Origin: Corallium rubrum
Lineage: Eukaryota; Cnidaria; Anthozoa; Scleralcyonacea; Coralliidae
Assembly: GCA_964035015.1 (NCBI GenBank)
Contig: OZ036003.1
Location: 2,385,261-2,449,260 of the forward strand
Direction of reading: 5' to 3'
DNA: 64,000 nucleotides
The notes below the pieces were generated by a model that was not told the origin of the DNA, searched no databases, and saw only the letters and a list, made by a program, of their open reading frames with translations. Made by a program: the position numbers and the translations under genes. Positions 1 to 13,147 of the stretch are shown here, piece after piece; within the stretch, counting starts at the first letter, position 1, and each line of letters starts with the position of its first letter.

Positions 1-3000
1 AGCCAAACAAACGGATTAACTGAATCCCAAGCTAAGCTGTGCTAGAGCCAAATTTGAGTACCAAAATGCTGTTAGTCGGGACGACATGTCTTTTCAGAAA
101 TTATGAAAACTGAAAATGCATGTTAGCCAACCGGCCGAAGCAAACCAAAGGTTTTGACATGGAATAAGTGAAACGTTACGTGTACTTCTTACCCTGGGGT
201 AGTATACTAAAACGTATGCTCACCGAGCAAAAGCTGACTGACATGCTTGTTTATAGACTGAATACAACACTCAACAGCGAATGCTTAACATCTACAGAAT
301 TGTTTGGCCAGTGTTCTTATAGGCTTAGGAACTGTGGTTTGAACAAAATACTAAGTTATGAATTGGTCACAATGCTTGGCGATATGGGCAAAGCGTCAAT
401 ACTTGCTCAGATAGTAAAAGGGTTAAGACTACTCCAACTACGCTCACTCAAGTCAACAGACATTTATTTATATTGTTGAGTGACATTAGACGCCTACCAG
501 GCAAAATGAATATGTCAAGGGGAAAATCTGAGGTATAGACAGTGATCTCTGTATTGCAATACTTGACTAATACTCTATGAAGTAAAGGTCAGTGTTACCA
601 AAATAAATAATGATTATTGGAGATTACTTCTATCTGTACTATACATGTGTATATCTATGCATTTATACTTGATCTGTATATAATTAAAGGTGCACCATTA
701 CCAAATATTGGGCGGAAAAAAAAAAAAGAAAAAAAAAAGAAAAAGAATGAAAATTTTCCCAAATTAAAAATGTATCGAGGATTGATGACTGTTTGTCAAC
801 ATCTCAAGTAACTTGACTACTTGGTTCTGCATAGCCAACGTTAACATCATTTACTAAGGTCAAAATTTTAAGACAGCAATAGATTTTCAAGGGCATGAAC
901 AGGTATAAGTGAGATTGTAATGCTCAAACTTATATTATAGCCTGTGGTCCAGCATTACTCATTAGAGGATTGACTGCCACTGTGGCTGATAGGTCACTTT
1001 ACAACGGGCAGTGATCTGATACCCTTAACAACCAATAAAACAAACTGTTGTTTGGTTATATCAATTATTATTATCAGTGTAGTCATACAGATGGCAAATA
1101 ACCAGTACTATACAGTAACTGTACCTCAAACAGTGGAAATTTAGTTTACCATCAGGACTACTGGTATGACTGCATTAACCTATATTTGCAAACCCTAAAG
1201 AAGGTTGGTCAGCTCAGAGGTAATAAATACTCTACCTATCTGGTTTCATAACAAGGTGTGATAAACCAGAGTATCCTTGGGATAATCCCTCTGCTCTTGA
1301 ACGCTTTGTAAATTTCAACAGAAAAACATAATTAATATTATGTGTTAGTAATGTGCATCATGTTCTTGGTATATGACAACTGTCAACATATGTTCAGTAT
1401 ATTCAATAGGATACGTACATTATATGTATAATCGATTGACCAGAGGATAATAATCCTGTATTGGGGTGCACCTCCTGGGAGGTATCTTCTGAATTGCAGT
1501 ATATGTATAAGCACCCCACTATACAATGGTTTTGGAGTATTAAAAATAAAAATTTGACATTTGATGCAATAATTAACCACTGAAGTGTTAGAGAGTTTGT
1601 CAACATTTGTTGGCAACTTAAACTGTATTTTGGCCATTTCCTTGTGTCACGATTCATTGATTACTGATACCTCCAAAAATATCATTTCCCAAAATCATCA
1701 GTGAAATGATTAAATGAAGTCAGAAATTGTAGACACAGTGCAGTGGGTATATGCCATCCGGTGGCAGAATGCATCATCCAGAATTTAGCAGTTAGCTTCA
1801 TATCAGCGAATAATAACTAATAAACAATTCACATACAGTATATATACCTATGGTGGAATATACAAATACAGATTAAAATGCCTTTTCAGGTAAAGGTAAT
1901 GCATATCAAATACATTATGGTATGGAGTACAATGCCTAAATTTATTAAACTGGAGAATAATAACGTAGTGTGTTGTGTGGAATTTGGGGCAACACAGTAA
2001 CTTACATAATTGAAACCCAATAGGGTCCAATATCAATTTGGGAAATTCTACAGAAAATAACATTGCTACAAATTTTCTGCAACAGTTAGTCATAGTTATG
2101 AAATCTACTACTAGATGACAACTAAAAATCTGCATATGGTACACAAATAGATGAACATATATAATACAATCAATGTCACCAGGATATGGGTGTGGGGTGT
2201 GGATGCCATATATGCATGGAAGTTTAAGATAATTTATATAATAAACCAATTAAAATAGTATTAGTTTCTGTGTAAAACTACACTCTACCAAGGTTTCTTT
2301 TTTCATCTAATAATCCTTTGCTTTAAACAAGCTCAAAGAATATGATTCCATAAGCAAAATCATATACAAGAATTGAGACGTTGGTAATTATCATTAGTAT
2401 AAATTTACAAGTTTATAATGCAAATCCTCGAATTTCATTGGCTATTGCAGGAGTTTATAATTGGTGATATGAACCTCTTGGATAAACCAATGAAAGTCAT
2501 TCTTTTAAAAAAATTGACCAATGACAAAATGCGTAGTATAACACGAACAATGATCATTAGAGCCAGCGGTTGTTCTGTTAAGCAACAATGGCGCCGAAAT
2601 TATAACGGAGTATGCAAATGAAAGAAGAAATTGAACATTCAGGCGAAGCAATACGTTCTACAGATAATAAAAACGGCTACAAAATGTTTAGAATGGAAAT
2701 TATTAATGGTAAGAGCGTTAAATTGTTTATCTGTGTTCGTTTAAAACGAAATAACTGCAAACAAAACACATTTCAAAATTACGCTTGCTGTTGACAAGAT
2801 TTCGTGATGTAAACTATATGCTAAATTGAATGTTTCTTTCAACTTTTTGTCACTTTTACAAATCAGATGAGTGGATATATATTGTTTCAATATTGTACAT
2901 GAAAATTCATGCTAAATTATGCAAGAATAAAACTTTACTTTTCCATCAGTTACTGTACGGGTGAGGAGATGTCCGAAATGATGGTTGAACGTTTGTTGTT

Positions 3001-3090
3001 GGCAGTTAAAAAAATGTATTAAACGAGCCTCAAAGAATATGTTATGGTCGAGAATTTATTTAACTTTTGCTGGTAAATTTATACTAAAAC
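1..3090. other. intergenic, no gene recognised
   Basis: AT-rich sequence with only short ORFs, the longest a 103-codon + frame at 168-479 that resembles nothing I know and has no splice or codon-use support. A poly-A-rich tract lies near 717-745. I see no exon, RNA gene or clear transposon end here. Confidence 0.5.
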
Positions 3091-3188
3091 AATTAGACAA
3101 CTCGCCCTCGTTTTCTATGAGCGATAGTCAACTCGGCTTCGCCTCGTTGACTATTCGCTCATAGAAAACTCGGGCTCGTTGTCTAATT
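3091..3188. repeat. 98-bp near-perfect palindrome (MITE-like hairpin)
   Basis: The sequence reads almost the same on both strands: it opens with AATTAGACAACTCG and closes with the mirror TTGTCTAATT, with arms of about 45 bp around a small loop. A related half-copy (TATTCGCTCATAG, then TCTAATTGTTAAATATA) occurs at 42990-43035, and TTGACAACTCGCCCTC recurs near 34304, so this is a dispersed family. Confidence 0.7.
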
Positions 3189-3548
3189 GTTAAATATACT
3201 GCACAGTTGTGGCCCATCACCATTTTGAATAAGGTAATCACTGGGAATAGAATTACTAAAATTATAATAAGTTTCTATTGTATAATATTATGGCATAATA
3301 GAAATATGGGAATATTGTAACCTAAGTATAATAATCCTATTAATACTCAACACAATATGTGGCCCAACATAAAAGTAGGTACGCCTATATATGCAACATG
3401 TAGAATGTCTGTCTCTTTAGATTATATCTATCAACTGAAGGTTTGGTAATTTCTACCTGCAAAAATTACTTGTTTTACTCTGCGTGAACAGGACTTTGAA
3501 GTCTCATGTTACTCCGTAGTGACGATGACTGATGACGTAGTAGAATTC

Positions 3549-3811
3549 TAAAATTAAACGAAACTTACCTGTAAGTTGAAGTTTGATTGGGATTCTACTA
3601 GTCACCAGTCAGGAACGAAGGAGTAACATGCCCTAATGTTTTTTCCCTCCCTACCCTTCTCCTTCGTTCCGTTACTCCTGTTCACACAGTCACTTTGAAA
3701 ACTGCCTGGAGCTGCACGCGCGCGCATCTCATGTTACTCCTTCGTTCCCGACTGATGACTAGTAGAATCCCAATCAAACTTCAACTTACAGGTAAGTTTC
3801 GCTTAATTTTA
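3549..3811. mobile_element. inverted-repeat element (MITE-like) with splice-donor-like ends
   Basis: Arms of about 75 bp at 3549-3625 and 3737-3811 are reverse complements with few mismatches. Each arm contains ACTTACCTGTAAGTTGAAG, which has a splice-donor-like motif on each strand, and GGAACGAAGGAGTAACATG. A further partial copy of the arm lies just left at 3500-3548. I see no coding capacity. Class unknown. Confidence 0.65.
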
Positions 3812-4369
3812 CAATTAAACGCCAAAACGAAGTGAAATAATATTGCTGATCTAGCATAATTAGCTGAACGACGTAAACAATCCGTGGGAAGTGAGTCATA
3901 CAATACTACGAACAAGCGAATGCCGAGTACCGTAGGAACTTTCCCCTCTTTGAATTCTCCGAAATTGCATTCTAACTGCTCGTTGCCGATTTGCCTTTAG
4001 ATTTAATAATAACTCTGAAGATTGAGATTGGGCGAATAGCATTCCGAAAGGTCGGGTCGAGTCAGTGGTCGAGTTGACCCTTGGCCGTGGAAAAGTAAAG
4101 CTACTCAATCACTCCAGTATTTATTCCAATCAAATACAAACTTTGAAAGAATTCACAGAGATTGAAGATTATTTAATAAATTTTAACTTAAATATCGGTG
4201 GCATAAATGACCGCTAATGTAGCCGGCTTTCCTAAACAGCGACATTTTATGTATCTACATATAAATAACCGCAAAATTTCCGTCGTACTGACGCCACATG
4301 TACATTTCTCCTAGGAGGCAAATAAAACGTTGCCAAAATAATTGCGTTCTCAAGAACGCTAACAGGTAA

Positions 4370-4704
4370 GGCCTGGTTTATATATCGCACAATCGTCACA
4401 TTTAATTAAGACAAATTTATAATTCATATTAACTTCGTCGATTAGACGACGTCAATGCGACTTCGTTTTATACGACGAAATTAATTCAGACAAATTTAAT
4501 GTTTTGCACATTAAAACACAAAAAATTAAATTAAGAGCAGAAAATTTATACATTTAATTCGTTGCGCCGTAACATCGCATTTCAATCTGATCACGACGGA
4601 TGTCACGGATACAACGTCTTAGACGAATTTACTCCTCATTTAATTGATTAAATTACTGTAAATTCGTCTGAAATGCGACGATTGTCCGACTTACAAACTG
4701 GGCC
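4370..4704. mobile_element. 335-bp MITE with TAA target duplication (Harbinger-like)
   Basis: Left end GGCCTGGTTTATATATCG and the reverse complement of the right end, GGCCCAGTTTGTAAGTCG, are imperfect inverted repeats of about 34 bp, and both ends share ACAATCGTC further in. TAA lies directly outside both ends (4367-4369 and 4705-4707). A 3-bp TAA/TTA duplication with GG-starting ends is typical of PIF/Harbinger; the class is inferred and no transposase is present. Confidence 0.65.
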
Positions 4705-5284
4705 TAAGAGAAACAGGAAGTGTGACTGTCACGCTGTATGTTTTGCTGATGAAATCAAGTTCAAAATTCAGTTCCTCCGTAGGCCAAAAACCACTTGTAC
4801 TTATACGCAGAACGTTTAAACCCCGTGAAGTTAGCTGCCAATTCGCCAGCTGCCAATTCACTGCCAATTAAGATAGCTGCCAATTCGGCTCAGCGATGTT
4901 TCGCAATGGCGCTTCCAGGGGGGCGCAGCCGAGCAGCAGTCTGGCTTCAAAGACTAATGTTTCGCAGGTCTTTTAACTCGTTCAATCTAACTTTAACATA
5001 AAATAATCATTCCCCATCGATAATTTAGGACATTTACGTCAGTACAAACTACGTTTCTTCAAGTAAAATTATGTTTTAAGAATGCTAGGCTTTAATAGAC
5101 TTAAAATCACTCACTCCACATTAATAATCTATTAAGATTTAATAACAAACAAGCCACGCGCTCTATCTAAATAATTTTCTGCTCGCTAGATAGCGAATCC
5201 AAATATACCGTTCGATTCCTTATGCAATTCTGCGTCTAGTGATATTAAATATGTGATTTACATTATTTTTCTAAATTTTCTGAA

Positions 5285-8200
5285 CGTCTATTTTGTAACG
5301 CGCGCTGGCTGACTCACATCAAATGACATATTGATTTGCCAACAAAATATTTTGAACACGCTAGACGGAGATTCTGTAAACGGCATTAGATTCCTTGTTA
5401 AATTCTGCATAGGACAGTCTACGAAACGAATGTTCAACTGCAAACAAAGTAATTTATTTATATTTTTTAATATCATCGTCACTTAGCGCGCGCTTTCCGA
5501 TTCAGATCAAATGACCCATTGATTTGCCAACCAAAACTTTTCTGCACAGTGGACGGAGATTCTGTAAACGGCATTAGATTCCTTGTAAAATTCTTCATAG
5601 GACAGTCTACGAAACGAATGTACAACTGTAAACAAAGTAATTTATTTATATTTTTTAATATGATCGTCACTTAGCGCGCGCATCATGACTCAGATCAAAT
5701 GACACATTGATTTGCAAACAAAATATTTTCTGCACGGTAGACGGAGATTCTGTAAACGGCATTCGATTCTTTGTAAAATTCTGCATAGGACAGTCAACGA
5801 AACAAATGTTCAACTGTAAACAAAGTAATTTATTTATATATTTTTAATATCATCGTCACTTAGCGACGCGCTTGCTGGCTCAGATCAAATGACCCATTGA
5901 TTTGCCAACCAAACATTTTCTGCACCGTGAACGGAGATTCTGTAAACGGCATTAGATTCCTTGTACAATTTTGCATAGGACAGTCTACGAAACGAGTGTA
6001 CAACTCTAAACAAAGTAATTTATTTATATTTTTTAATATGATCGTCACTTAGCGCGCGCATCATGACTCAGATCAAATGACACATTGATTTGACAACAAA
6101 ATATTTTCTGCGAGGTAGATGGAGATTCTGTAAACGGCATAAGATTCCTTGTTAAATTATGCATAGGACAGTCTGCGAAACGAATGTTCAACTGCAAACA
6201 AAGTAATTTATTTATATATTTTAATATGATCGTCACTTAGCGCGCACTTGCTGACTGATATCAAATGACATATTGATTTGCCAACGAAATATTTTCTGCA
6301 CGGTAGACGGAGATTCTGTAAACGGCATTAGATTCCTTGTAAAATTCTGCATAGGACAGTCTACGAAGCGAATGTTCAACTGTAAACAAAGTAATTTATT
6401 TATATTTTTTAGTATGAATATCACTTAGCGCGCGCATGATGACTCAGATCAAATGACACAATGATTTGCGAACAAAATATTTTCTGCACCGTAGACGGAG
6501 TTTCTGTAAACGACATTAGATTCCTTGTTAAATTCTGCAAAGGACAGTCTACGAAACGAATTTTCAACTGTAAACAAAGTAATTTATTTATATTTTTTAA
6601 TATCATCGTCACCTAGCGAGCACTTGTTGACTCATATCAAATGACACTTTGATTTGCCAACAAAATATTTTGTGCCCAGTAGAAGGATATTCTGTAAATG
6701 GCATCAGATTCCTGGTAAAACTCTGCATGGGACAGTCTAGGAAACGAATGTTCAACTGTAAACAAAGTAATTTATTTATATTTTTTTAATATGATCGTCA
6801 CTTAGCGCGCGCATCATGACTCAGATCAAATAACACATTGATTTGCCAGCAAAATATTTTCTGCATGGTAGACGGAGATTCTGTAAACGGCATTAGATTC
6901 CTTGTAAAATTCTACATAGGACAGTCTACGAAACGAATGTTCAACTGTAAAGAAAGTAATTTATTTATATTTTTTAATATCATCGTCACTTAGCGCTTGC
7001 TTACTGACTCAGATGAAATGGCCCATTGATTTGCCAACCAAACATTCTGTAAACGGCATTAGATTCTTTGTAAAATTCTGCATAGGACAGTCTACGAAAC
7101 AAATGTTCAACTGTAAACAAAGTAATTTATTTATATTTCTTAATATGAATATCACTTAGCGAGCGCTTGTTGACTCATATCAAATGACACTTTGATTTGC
7201 CAACAAAATATTTTCTGCAAGGTAGACGGAGATTCTGTAAACAGCAATAGATTACTTGTTAAATTTTGCATAGGACAGTCTACGAAAACAATGTTCAACT
7301 GCAAAAAAAGTAATTTATTTATATTTTTTTAATATGATCGTCACTTAGCGTGCGCATGATGACTCAGATCAAATGACACATTGATTTGCCAACAAAATCT
7401 TTTCTGCACGGTAAACGAAGATTCTGTAAACGGCATCAGATTCCTTGTAAAATTCTGCAGAGGACAGTCTACGAAACGAATGTTTAACTGTAAACAAAGT
7501 AATTTATTTATATATTTTAATATGATCGTCACTTAGCGCGCACTTGCTGACTGATATCAAATGACATATTGATTTGCCAACAAAATATTTTCTGCACGGT
7601 AGACGGAGATTCTGTAAACGGCATTAGAATCCTTGTACAATTCTGCATAGGACAGTCTACGAAGCGAATGTTCAACTGTAAACAAAGTAATTTATTAATA
7701 TTTTTTAGTATGAATATCACTTAGCGCGCGCATGATGACTCAGATCAAATGACACAATGATTTGCGAACAAAATATTTTCTGCACCGTAGACGGAGATTC
7801 TGTAAACGACATTAGATTCCTTGTTAAATTCTGCAAAGGACAGTCTACGAAACGAATGTTCAACCGTAAAGAAAGTAATTTATTAATATTTTTTAATATC
7901 ATCGTCACTTAGCGCGCGCATGATGACTCAGATCAAATGACACAATTATTTGCCAACCAAACATTTTCTGCACCGTGGACGGAGATTCTGTAAACGGCAT
8001 TAGATTCCTTGTACAATTCTGCATAGGACAGTCTACGAAACGAATGTACAACTGTAAACAAAGTAATTTATTTATATTTTTTAATATGATCGTCACTTAG
8101 CGCGCGCATCATGACTCAGATCAAATGACACATTGATTTGCCAACAAAATATTTTCTGCACGGTAGATGGAGATTCTGTAAACGGCATTAGATTCCTTGT

Positions 8201-8400
8201 AAAATTCTGCATAGGATGTCTACGAAACGAATGTTCAACTATAAACAAAGTAATTTATTTATATTTTTTTAATATGATCGTCACTTAGCGCGCACATGAT
8301 GACTCAGATCAAATGACACATTGATTTGCCAACAAAAATCTTTTCTGTACTGTAGACGGAGATTCTGTAAACGGCATTAGATTCCTTGTAAATTCTGCAT
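5285..8400 (-). repeat. left tandem array, ~188-bp unit, about 16 copies
   Basis: Each unit, read on the minus strand, contains AATAAATTACTTTGTTTACAG, CGTAGACTGTCCTATGCAG, GCCGTTTACAGAATCTCCGT and a GCGCGCTAAGTGACGAT boundary. Units differ by scattered substitutions; one copy near 7045 lacks about 40 bp. Recurrent frames of about 63 codons arise because every unit carries the same open frame; substitutions look random and I do not regard them as genes. Confidence 0.9.
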
Positions 8401-9240
8401 ACCCATACGTCGAATGACAAGTTGATTTTCCACCAAAGTATTTTCTGATCTCTAGACAAAAATTCTATCAACAGAGTCTCACATTAAAACGTTTCTAATA
8501 ATTTGTCATATGTTTTATACATTGTATAGAAGGTTTCGGCCAACCGATTGACACACTGCAGAAATGACGTGTATTACACAAGGACGTGCTATAACTATTC
8601 TGGTTATAGTGAAGTGGCTGGTTAATTTTTGGCGCCGGTTCAATTTGACAAGATATGTCCGAAGTGTTGCAGACTCCCAAGGAATACTTTAACTTACTCT
8701 TTAGTACAGGTCGTTACTGAAATTTATATGTGTTTGACACATTAGGATTTTCTGGTCATTGGTCAGAATTTGTAAGACAATTTCACAATTCATATTTAAT
8801 TTGATTAATCGAATCGAGCTTTCTGAACTTAAGACTAAGTGGCGGAAAATGCAGGAAAAGATATTAAATATAGCTTAGCTGCAATAATCCTCTTATCATT
8901 ATGCCTGGGCTTCAAAATTCAAGAGCTTTAACTCCGCATCCTATATAATAGTTACAAGGAAAGGTATAAAAGGCGCAAAAACCAAATTAAAATTAGGCAA
9001 TCGTGTGCTATGCATATTGCTAGCATATAGAAAATATTTTATAATAGGGCACTTCTTGGTTAAATACGTTATACGAACCAGGTCATAATGATTCATGAGG
9101 AAAACACAAAGAAAATCCATGTTTAATGAGTGTCTGTATATGTCATACAGACCCCTCTTGATTTACATAAAATTTAGCTTTGATTTTCTCGACTTAGACA
9201 ACGTTTTTTTAGAAAAATTACTACGCCAATTAACTGACCA
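8400..9240. other. central loop of the foldback element
   Basis: Unique sequence between the two mirrored arrays. It has short ORFs only (at most 61 codons) and no domain I recognise. If the element were once autonomous, a transposase would have sat here; none is left. Confidence 0.55.
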
Positions 9241-11410
9241 AATCGGACCGTTTACAGAATCTCCGTCTACACTGCAGAAAATATTTTGTTGGCAAATCAA
9301 TATGTCATTTGATATCAGTCAGCAAGTGCGCGCTAAGTGACGATCATATTAAAAAATATAAATAAATTACTTTCTTTACAGCTGAACATTTGTTTTGTAG
9401 ACTGTCCTATGTAGAATTTTACAAGGAATCTAATGCCGTTTACAAAATCTCCGTCTACCTTGCAGAAAATATTTTGTGGGCAAATCAATGTGTCATTTGA
9501 TATCAGTCAGCAAGTGCGCGCTAAGTGACGATCATATTAAAATATATAAATAAATTACTTTGTTTACAGTTAAACATTCGTTTCGTAGACTGTCCTATGC
9601 AGAATTTTACAAGGAATGCGATGCCGCTTACAGAATCTTCGTCTACCGTGCAGAAAAGATTTTGTTGGCAAATCAATGTGTCATTTGATCTGAGTCATCA
9701 TGCTCGCGCTAAGTGACGATCATATTAAAAAAATATAAATGAATTACTTTGTTTACAGTTGAACATTGTTTTCGTAGACTGTCCTATGCAAAATTTAAGA
9801 AGTAATCTAATGCTGTTTACACAATCTCCGTCTACTTTGCAGAAAATATTTTGTTGGCAAATCAAAGTGTCATTTGATATGAGTCAACAAGCGCTCTCTA
9901 AGTGATATTCATATTAAAAAATATAAATAAATTACTTTGTTTACAGTTGAACTTTCGCGTCGTAGACTGTCCTATGCAGAATTTTACAAGGAATCTAATG
10001 CCGTTTACAGATTCGCCGTCTACCGTGCAGAAAATATTTTGTTGGCAAATCAATGGGTCATTTGATCTTAGTCAGCAAGCAAACGCTAAGTGACGATGAT
10101 ATTAAAAAATATAAATAAATTACTTTGTTTACAGTTGAAAATTCGTTTCGTAGACTATCCTATGCAGCATTTTAAAGGAATCTAATGCCGTTTACAGAAT
10201 CTCCGTCCACCGTGCAGAAAATGTTTGGTTGGCAAATCAAAGTGTCATTTGATACCAGTCAGCAAGCGCGCGCTAAGTGACGATCATATTAAAAATATAT
10301 AAATAAATTACTTTGTTTACAGTTGAACATTCGTTTCGTAGACGTCCTATGCGTAATTGTACAAGGAATCTGATGCCGTTTACAGAATCTTCGTCTACCG
10401 TGCTGAAAATATTTTGTTGGCAAATCAGTGGGTCATTTGATCTGAGTCAGCAAGCAAGCGCTAAGTGACGATGATATTAAAAAATATAAATAAATTACTT
10501 TGTTTATAGTTGAACATTTGTTTCGTAGACTGTCCTATGCAGTATTTTACAAAGAATCTAATGCCGTTTACAGAATCTCCGTCTACCGTGCTGAAAATAT
10601 TTTGTTCGCAAATCATTGTGTCATTTGATCTGAGTCATCATGCACGCTCTAAGCGATATTCATATTAAAGAATATTAATAAATTACTTTATTTATAGTTG
10701 AACATTCGTTTCGTAGACTGTCCTATGCAGAATTTTACAAGGAATCTGATGCCATTTACAGAATATCCTTCTACTGGGCACAAAATATTTTGTTGGCAAA
10801 TCAAAGTGTCATTTGATATGAGTCAACAAGTGCTCGCTAGGTGACGATGATATTAAAAAATATAAATAAATTACTTTGTTTACAGTTGAAAATTCGTTTC
10901 GTAGACTGTCCTTTGCAGAATTTAACAAGGAATCTAATGTCGTTTACAGAAACTCCGTCTACGGTGCAGAAAATATTTTGTTCGCAAATCATTGTGTCAT
11001 TTGATCTGAGTCATCATGCGCGCGCTAAGTGATATTCATACTAAAAAATATAAATAAATTACTTTGTTTACAGTTGAACATTCGCTTCGTAGACTGTCCT
11101 ATGCAGAATTTTACAAGGAATCTAATGCCGTTTACAGAATCTCCGTCCACCGTGCAGAAAATGTTTGGTTGGCAAATCAATGGGTCATTTGATCTGAGTC
11201 GGAAAGCGCGCGCTAAGTGACGATGATATTAAAAAATATAAATAAATTACTTTGTTTGCAGTTGAACATTCGTTTCGTAGACTGTCCTATGCAGAATTTA
11301 ACAAGGAATCTAATGCCGTTTACAGAATCTCCGTCTAGCGTGTTCAAAATATTTTGTTGGCAAATCAGTATGTCATTTGATGTGAGTCACCAAGCGCGCG
11401 TTACAAAATA
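9240..11410 (+). repeat. right tandem array, ~188-bp unit, about 11-12 copies
   Basis: Same unit as the left array but read on the plus strand. Several units look closer to specific left-array units than to their neighbours (for example the unit at 10841 with that ending at 6612, and the unit at 11029 with that at 6233-6424), as expected if the arms arose by inverted duplication or are homogenised by conversion. Confidence 0.9.
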
Positions 11411-11832
11411 GATGTTCAGAAAATTTAGAAAAATAATGTAAATCACATATTTAATATCACTAGACGCAGAATTGCATAAGGAATCGAACGGTATATTTGG
11501 ATTCGCTATCTAGCGAGCAGAAAATTATTTAGATAGAGCGCGTGGCTTGTTTGTTATTAAATCTTAATAGATTATTAATATGGAGTGAGTGATATTAAGT
11601 CTATTAAAGCCTAGAATTCTTAAAACATAATTTTACTTGAAGAAACGTAGTTTGTACTAACGTAAATGTCGTAAATTATCGACGGGGAATGATAATTTTG
11701 TGTTAAAGTTAGATTGAACGAGTTAAAAGACCTGCGAAACATTAGTCTTCGAAGCCAGACTGCTGCTCGGCTGCGCCCCCCCTGGAAGCGCCATTGCGAA
11801 ACATCGCTGAGCCGAATTGGCAGCTATCTTAA

Positions 11833-12821
11833 ACACGGAGCGAGCGCATAAAAGGGAGCCCTCCCCCCGGCTACGCACTGACAATTTGAAATGTCAACAG
11901 TCAAGTCAACAACGAGTCAGTGAGCTGGTGAAGTTTTGAGAATTATCTTTTATTTATAACCTTTCTACCTTTCAATTACCATGTAAATTGTAAAGAGAAG
12001 CATAAGAGTCTTAGATAAAAACAATTCTGAAGTGATTAGATTTATTTGGTCAATGAATTTGTAAAATATATAAGCTTATATTATGACCTTGCTTTCAAAC
12101 GATGTTTGAAGGTCACGTTGAGCTGCTTTGTCTTTCGTCGTTTTTTAAAATAGAGTTCCACATAAAAGACAGTACTTTGATATTTAACTAAAACAGACCA
12201 TTTAAACGAAGACAATAAATAGTTTATTGTATGAACTTTGCAAGTCAATATATCACAAATTGAGAACTTTTTAGTAGTCATTTGTCTGGCTTTCCAGACA
12301 ACATGTACTGTCGGTCGTGCAAAAACAAAGTTGTCATCGTTGAAAAGTGACTGAGATGATGTTCAGACATCTACATGGAGATATTCATTATCAACATTCT
12401 TGGTGTATATAAAAGGGTCTTATAATTACAAGGACGGAAGATATGAATGAATAAGCAAAGAATACAGACATCATCTGCATTCAACAAGAAAAATGGTGAG
12501 ACGCTTGATCTTTTTCGTACGGTTTTTCCTCACCTTAGTTTTGTTTCGACGTATTGGAAGCGTAATTTTTCCGTCTTTCTACTCAAAATGATGTGTTACA
12601 CTTGAAAAAGACAAATTCGACGTTTGGGAAGTGGCAAGTTTAATTTAAAAACAGTAAACATGTCTCACAAGTCACAAAAGCTCCACTCTTCAGTCTTAGC
12701 AGGGTCTTAGCCAAAGTTCCTCTGTAAGGCCGGAAGTAATTTTGGCTGTGTGGACCAATCAGATGCGTTTGGGTAGGATTGGCTGAGTACCTCAGCCAGT
12801 ACTTATGCAGTCGCTCCGTGT
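11833..12821. mobile_element. 989-bp TTAA-flanked DNA element nested in the foldback arm
   Basis: TTAA sits at both edges (11829-11832 and 12822-12825). The ends ACACGGAGCGAGCGCATAA and, reversed, ACACGGAGCGACTGCATAA match at 17 of 19 positions. The empty site is preserved in the mirrored left arm (TTAATTGGCAGTG equivalent near 4868), which proves the insertion. TTAA duplication is typical of piggyBac and also Kolobok elements; there is no transposase ORF, so the element is non-autonomous. Confidence 0.85.
12406..12415 (+). promoter_or_regulatory. possible TATA box inside the TTAA element
   Basis: TATATAAAAG is followed about 80 bp later by an ATG at 12493 that opens a 32-codon frame. This could be a remnant promoter of the autonomous parent. 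It is weak evidence: AT-rich DNA gives such matches by chance. Confidence 0.25.
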
Positions 12822-12883
12822 TTAATTGGCAGTGAATTGGCAGCTGGCGAATTGGCAGCTAACTTCACGGGGTTGAACGTTTA

Positions 12884-13135
12884 TACCTCTCCGCGACAGC
12901 GTAACCATCAAAAATTTTGCTTCCAAAATTGCATGTAGGCCTTGTCGCGTCAGACCACTGGCGGGAATTGGCGGAGCGAAAATTCATCATTGCCCCCGAT
13001 CGGCATGCAACAACCTCTTATAAGAGGCTGACGGGAACGAAACAGCTATTTCTTTTTAGAAATAGTTTCTTGTTGGCCGTGTAATAGGAGCACGCAGTCC
13101 AGTTATATATATAGGTCAGTGTAACGTTCTTTGCT
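12884..13135. other. unique sequence between foldback and KDZ elements; candidate displaced CABIN1 upstream region
   Basis: No repeat or ORF was recognised. If the 27.6-kb KDZ element is removed, this stretch joins directly to the sequence 145 bp upstream of the CABIN1 start codon, so it may hold ancestral promoter sequence. Inference only. Confidence 0.4.
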
Positions 13136-13147
13136 CAACTAACAGGT

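Larger units (their letters stand above)
4819..12874. mobile_element. 8.06-kb foldback DNA transposon with 9-bp target duplication
   Basis: The ends are AACCCCGTGAAGTTAGCTGC and its exact mirror at 12855-12874. The 9-bp sequence GAACGTTTA lies directly outside both ends (4810-4818 and 12875-12883). Each arm has a unique outer part of about 0.47 kb (4819-5285; the right one, 11410-12874, is enlarged by a nested insertion) followed inward by tandem ~188-bp repeats in mirror orientation, around a central loop of about 0.84 kb (8400-9240). Long inverted repeats made of direct repeats are the hallmark of foldback elements; a 9-bp duplication is usual for Mutator-like elements, so a MULE-type foldback is my inference. 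No transposase is visible, so it is probably mobilised in trans. Confidence 0.85.

Noticed and set aside
168..479. 103-codon ORF near the left edge
   Set aside because: No recognisable domain, no neighbouring exons and an unremarkable length for AT-rich DNA.
5288..11411. About 17 small ORFs of 63 codons in head-to-tail order, like a family of small peptides
   Set aside because: They are the 188-bp repeat read repeatedly; the period is not a multiple of three, several units lack the frame and many starts are GTG or TTG.
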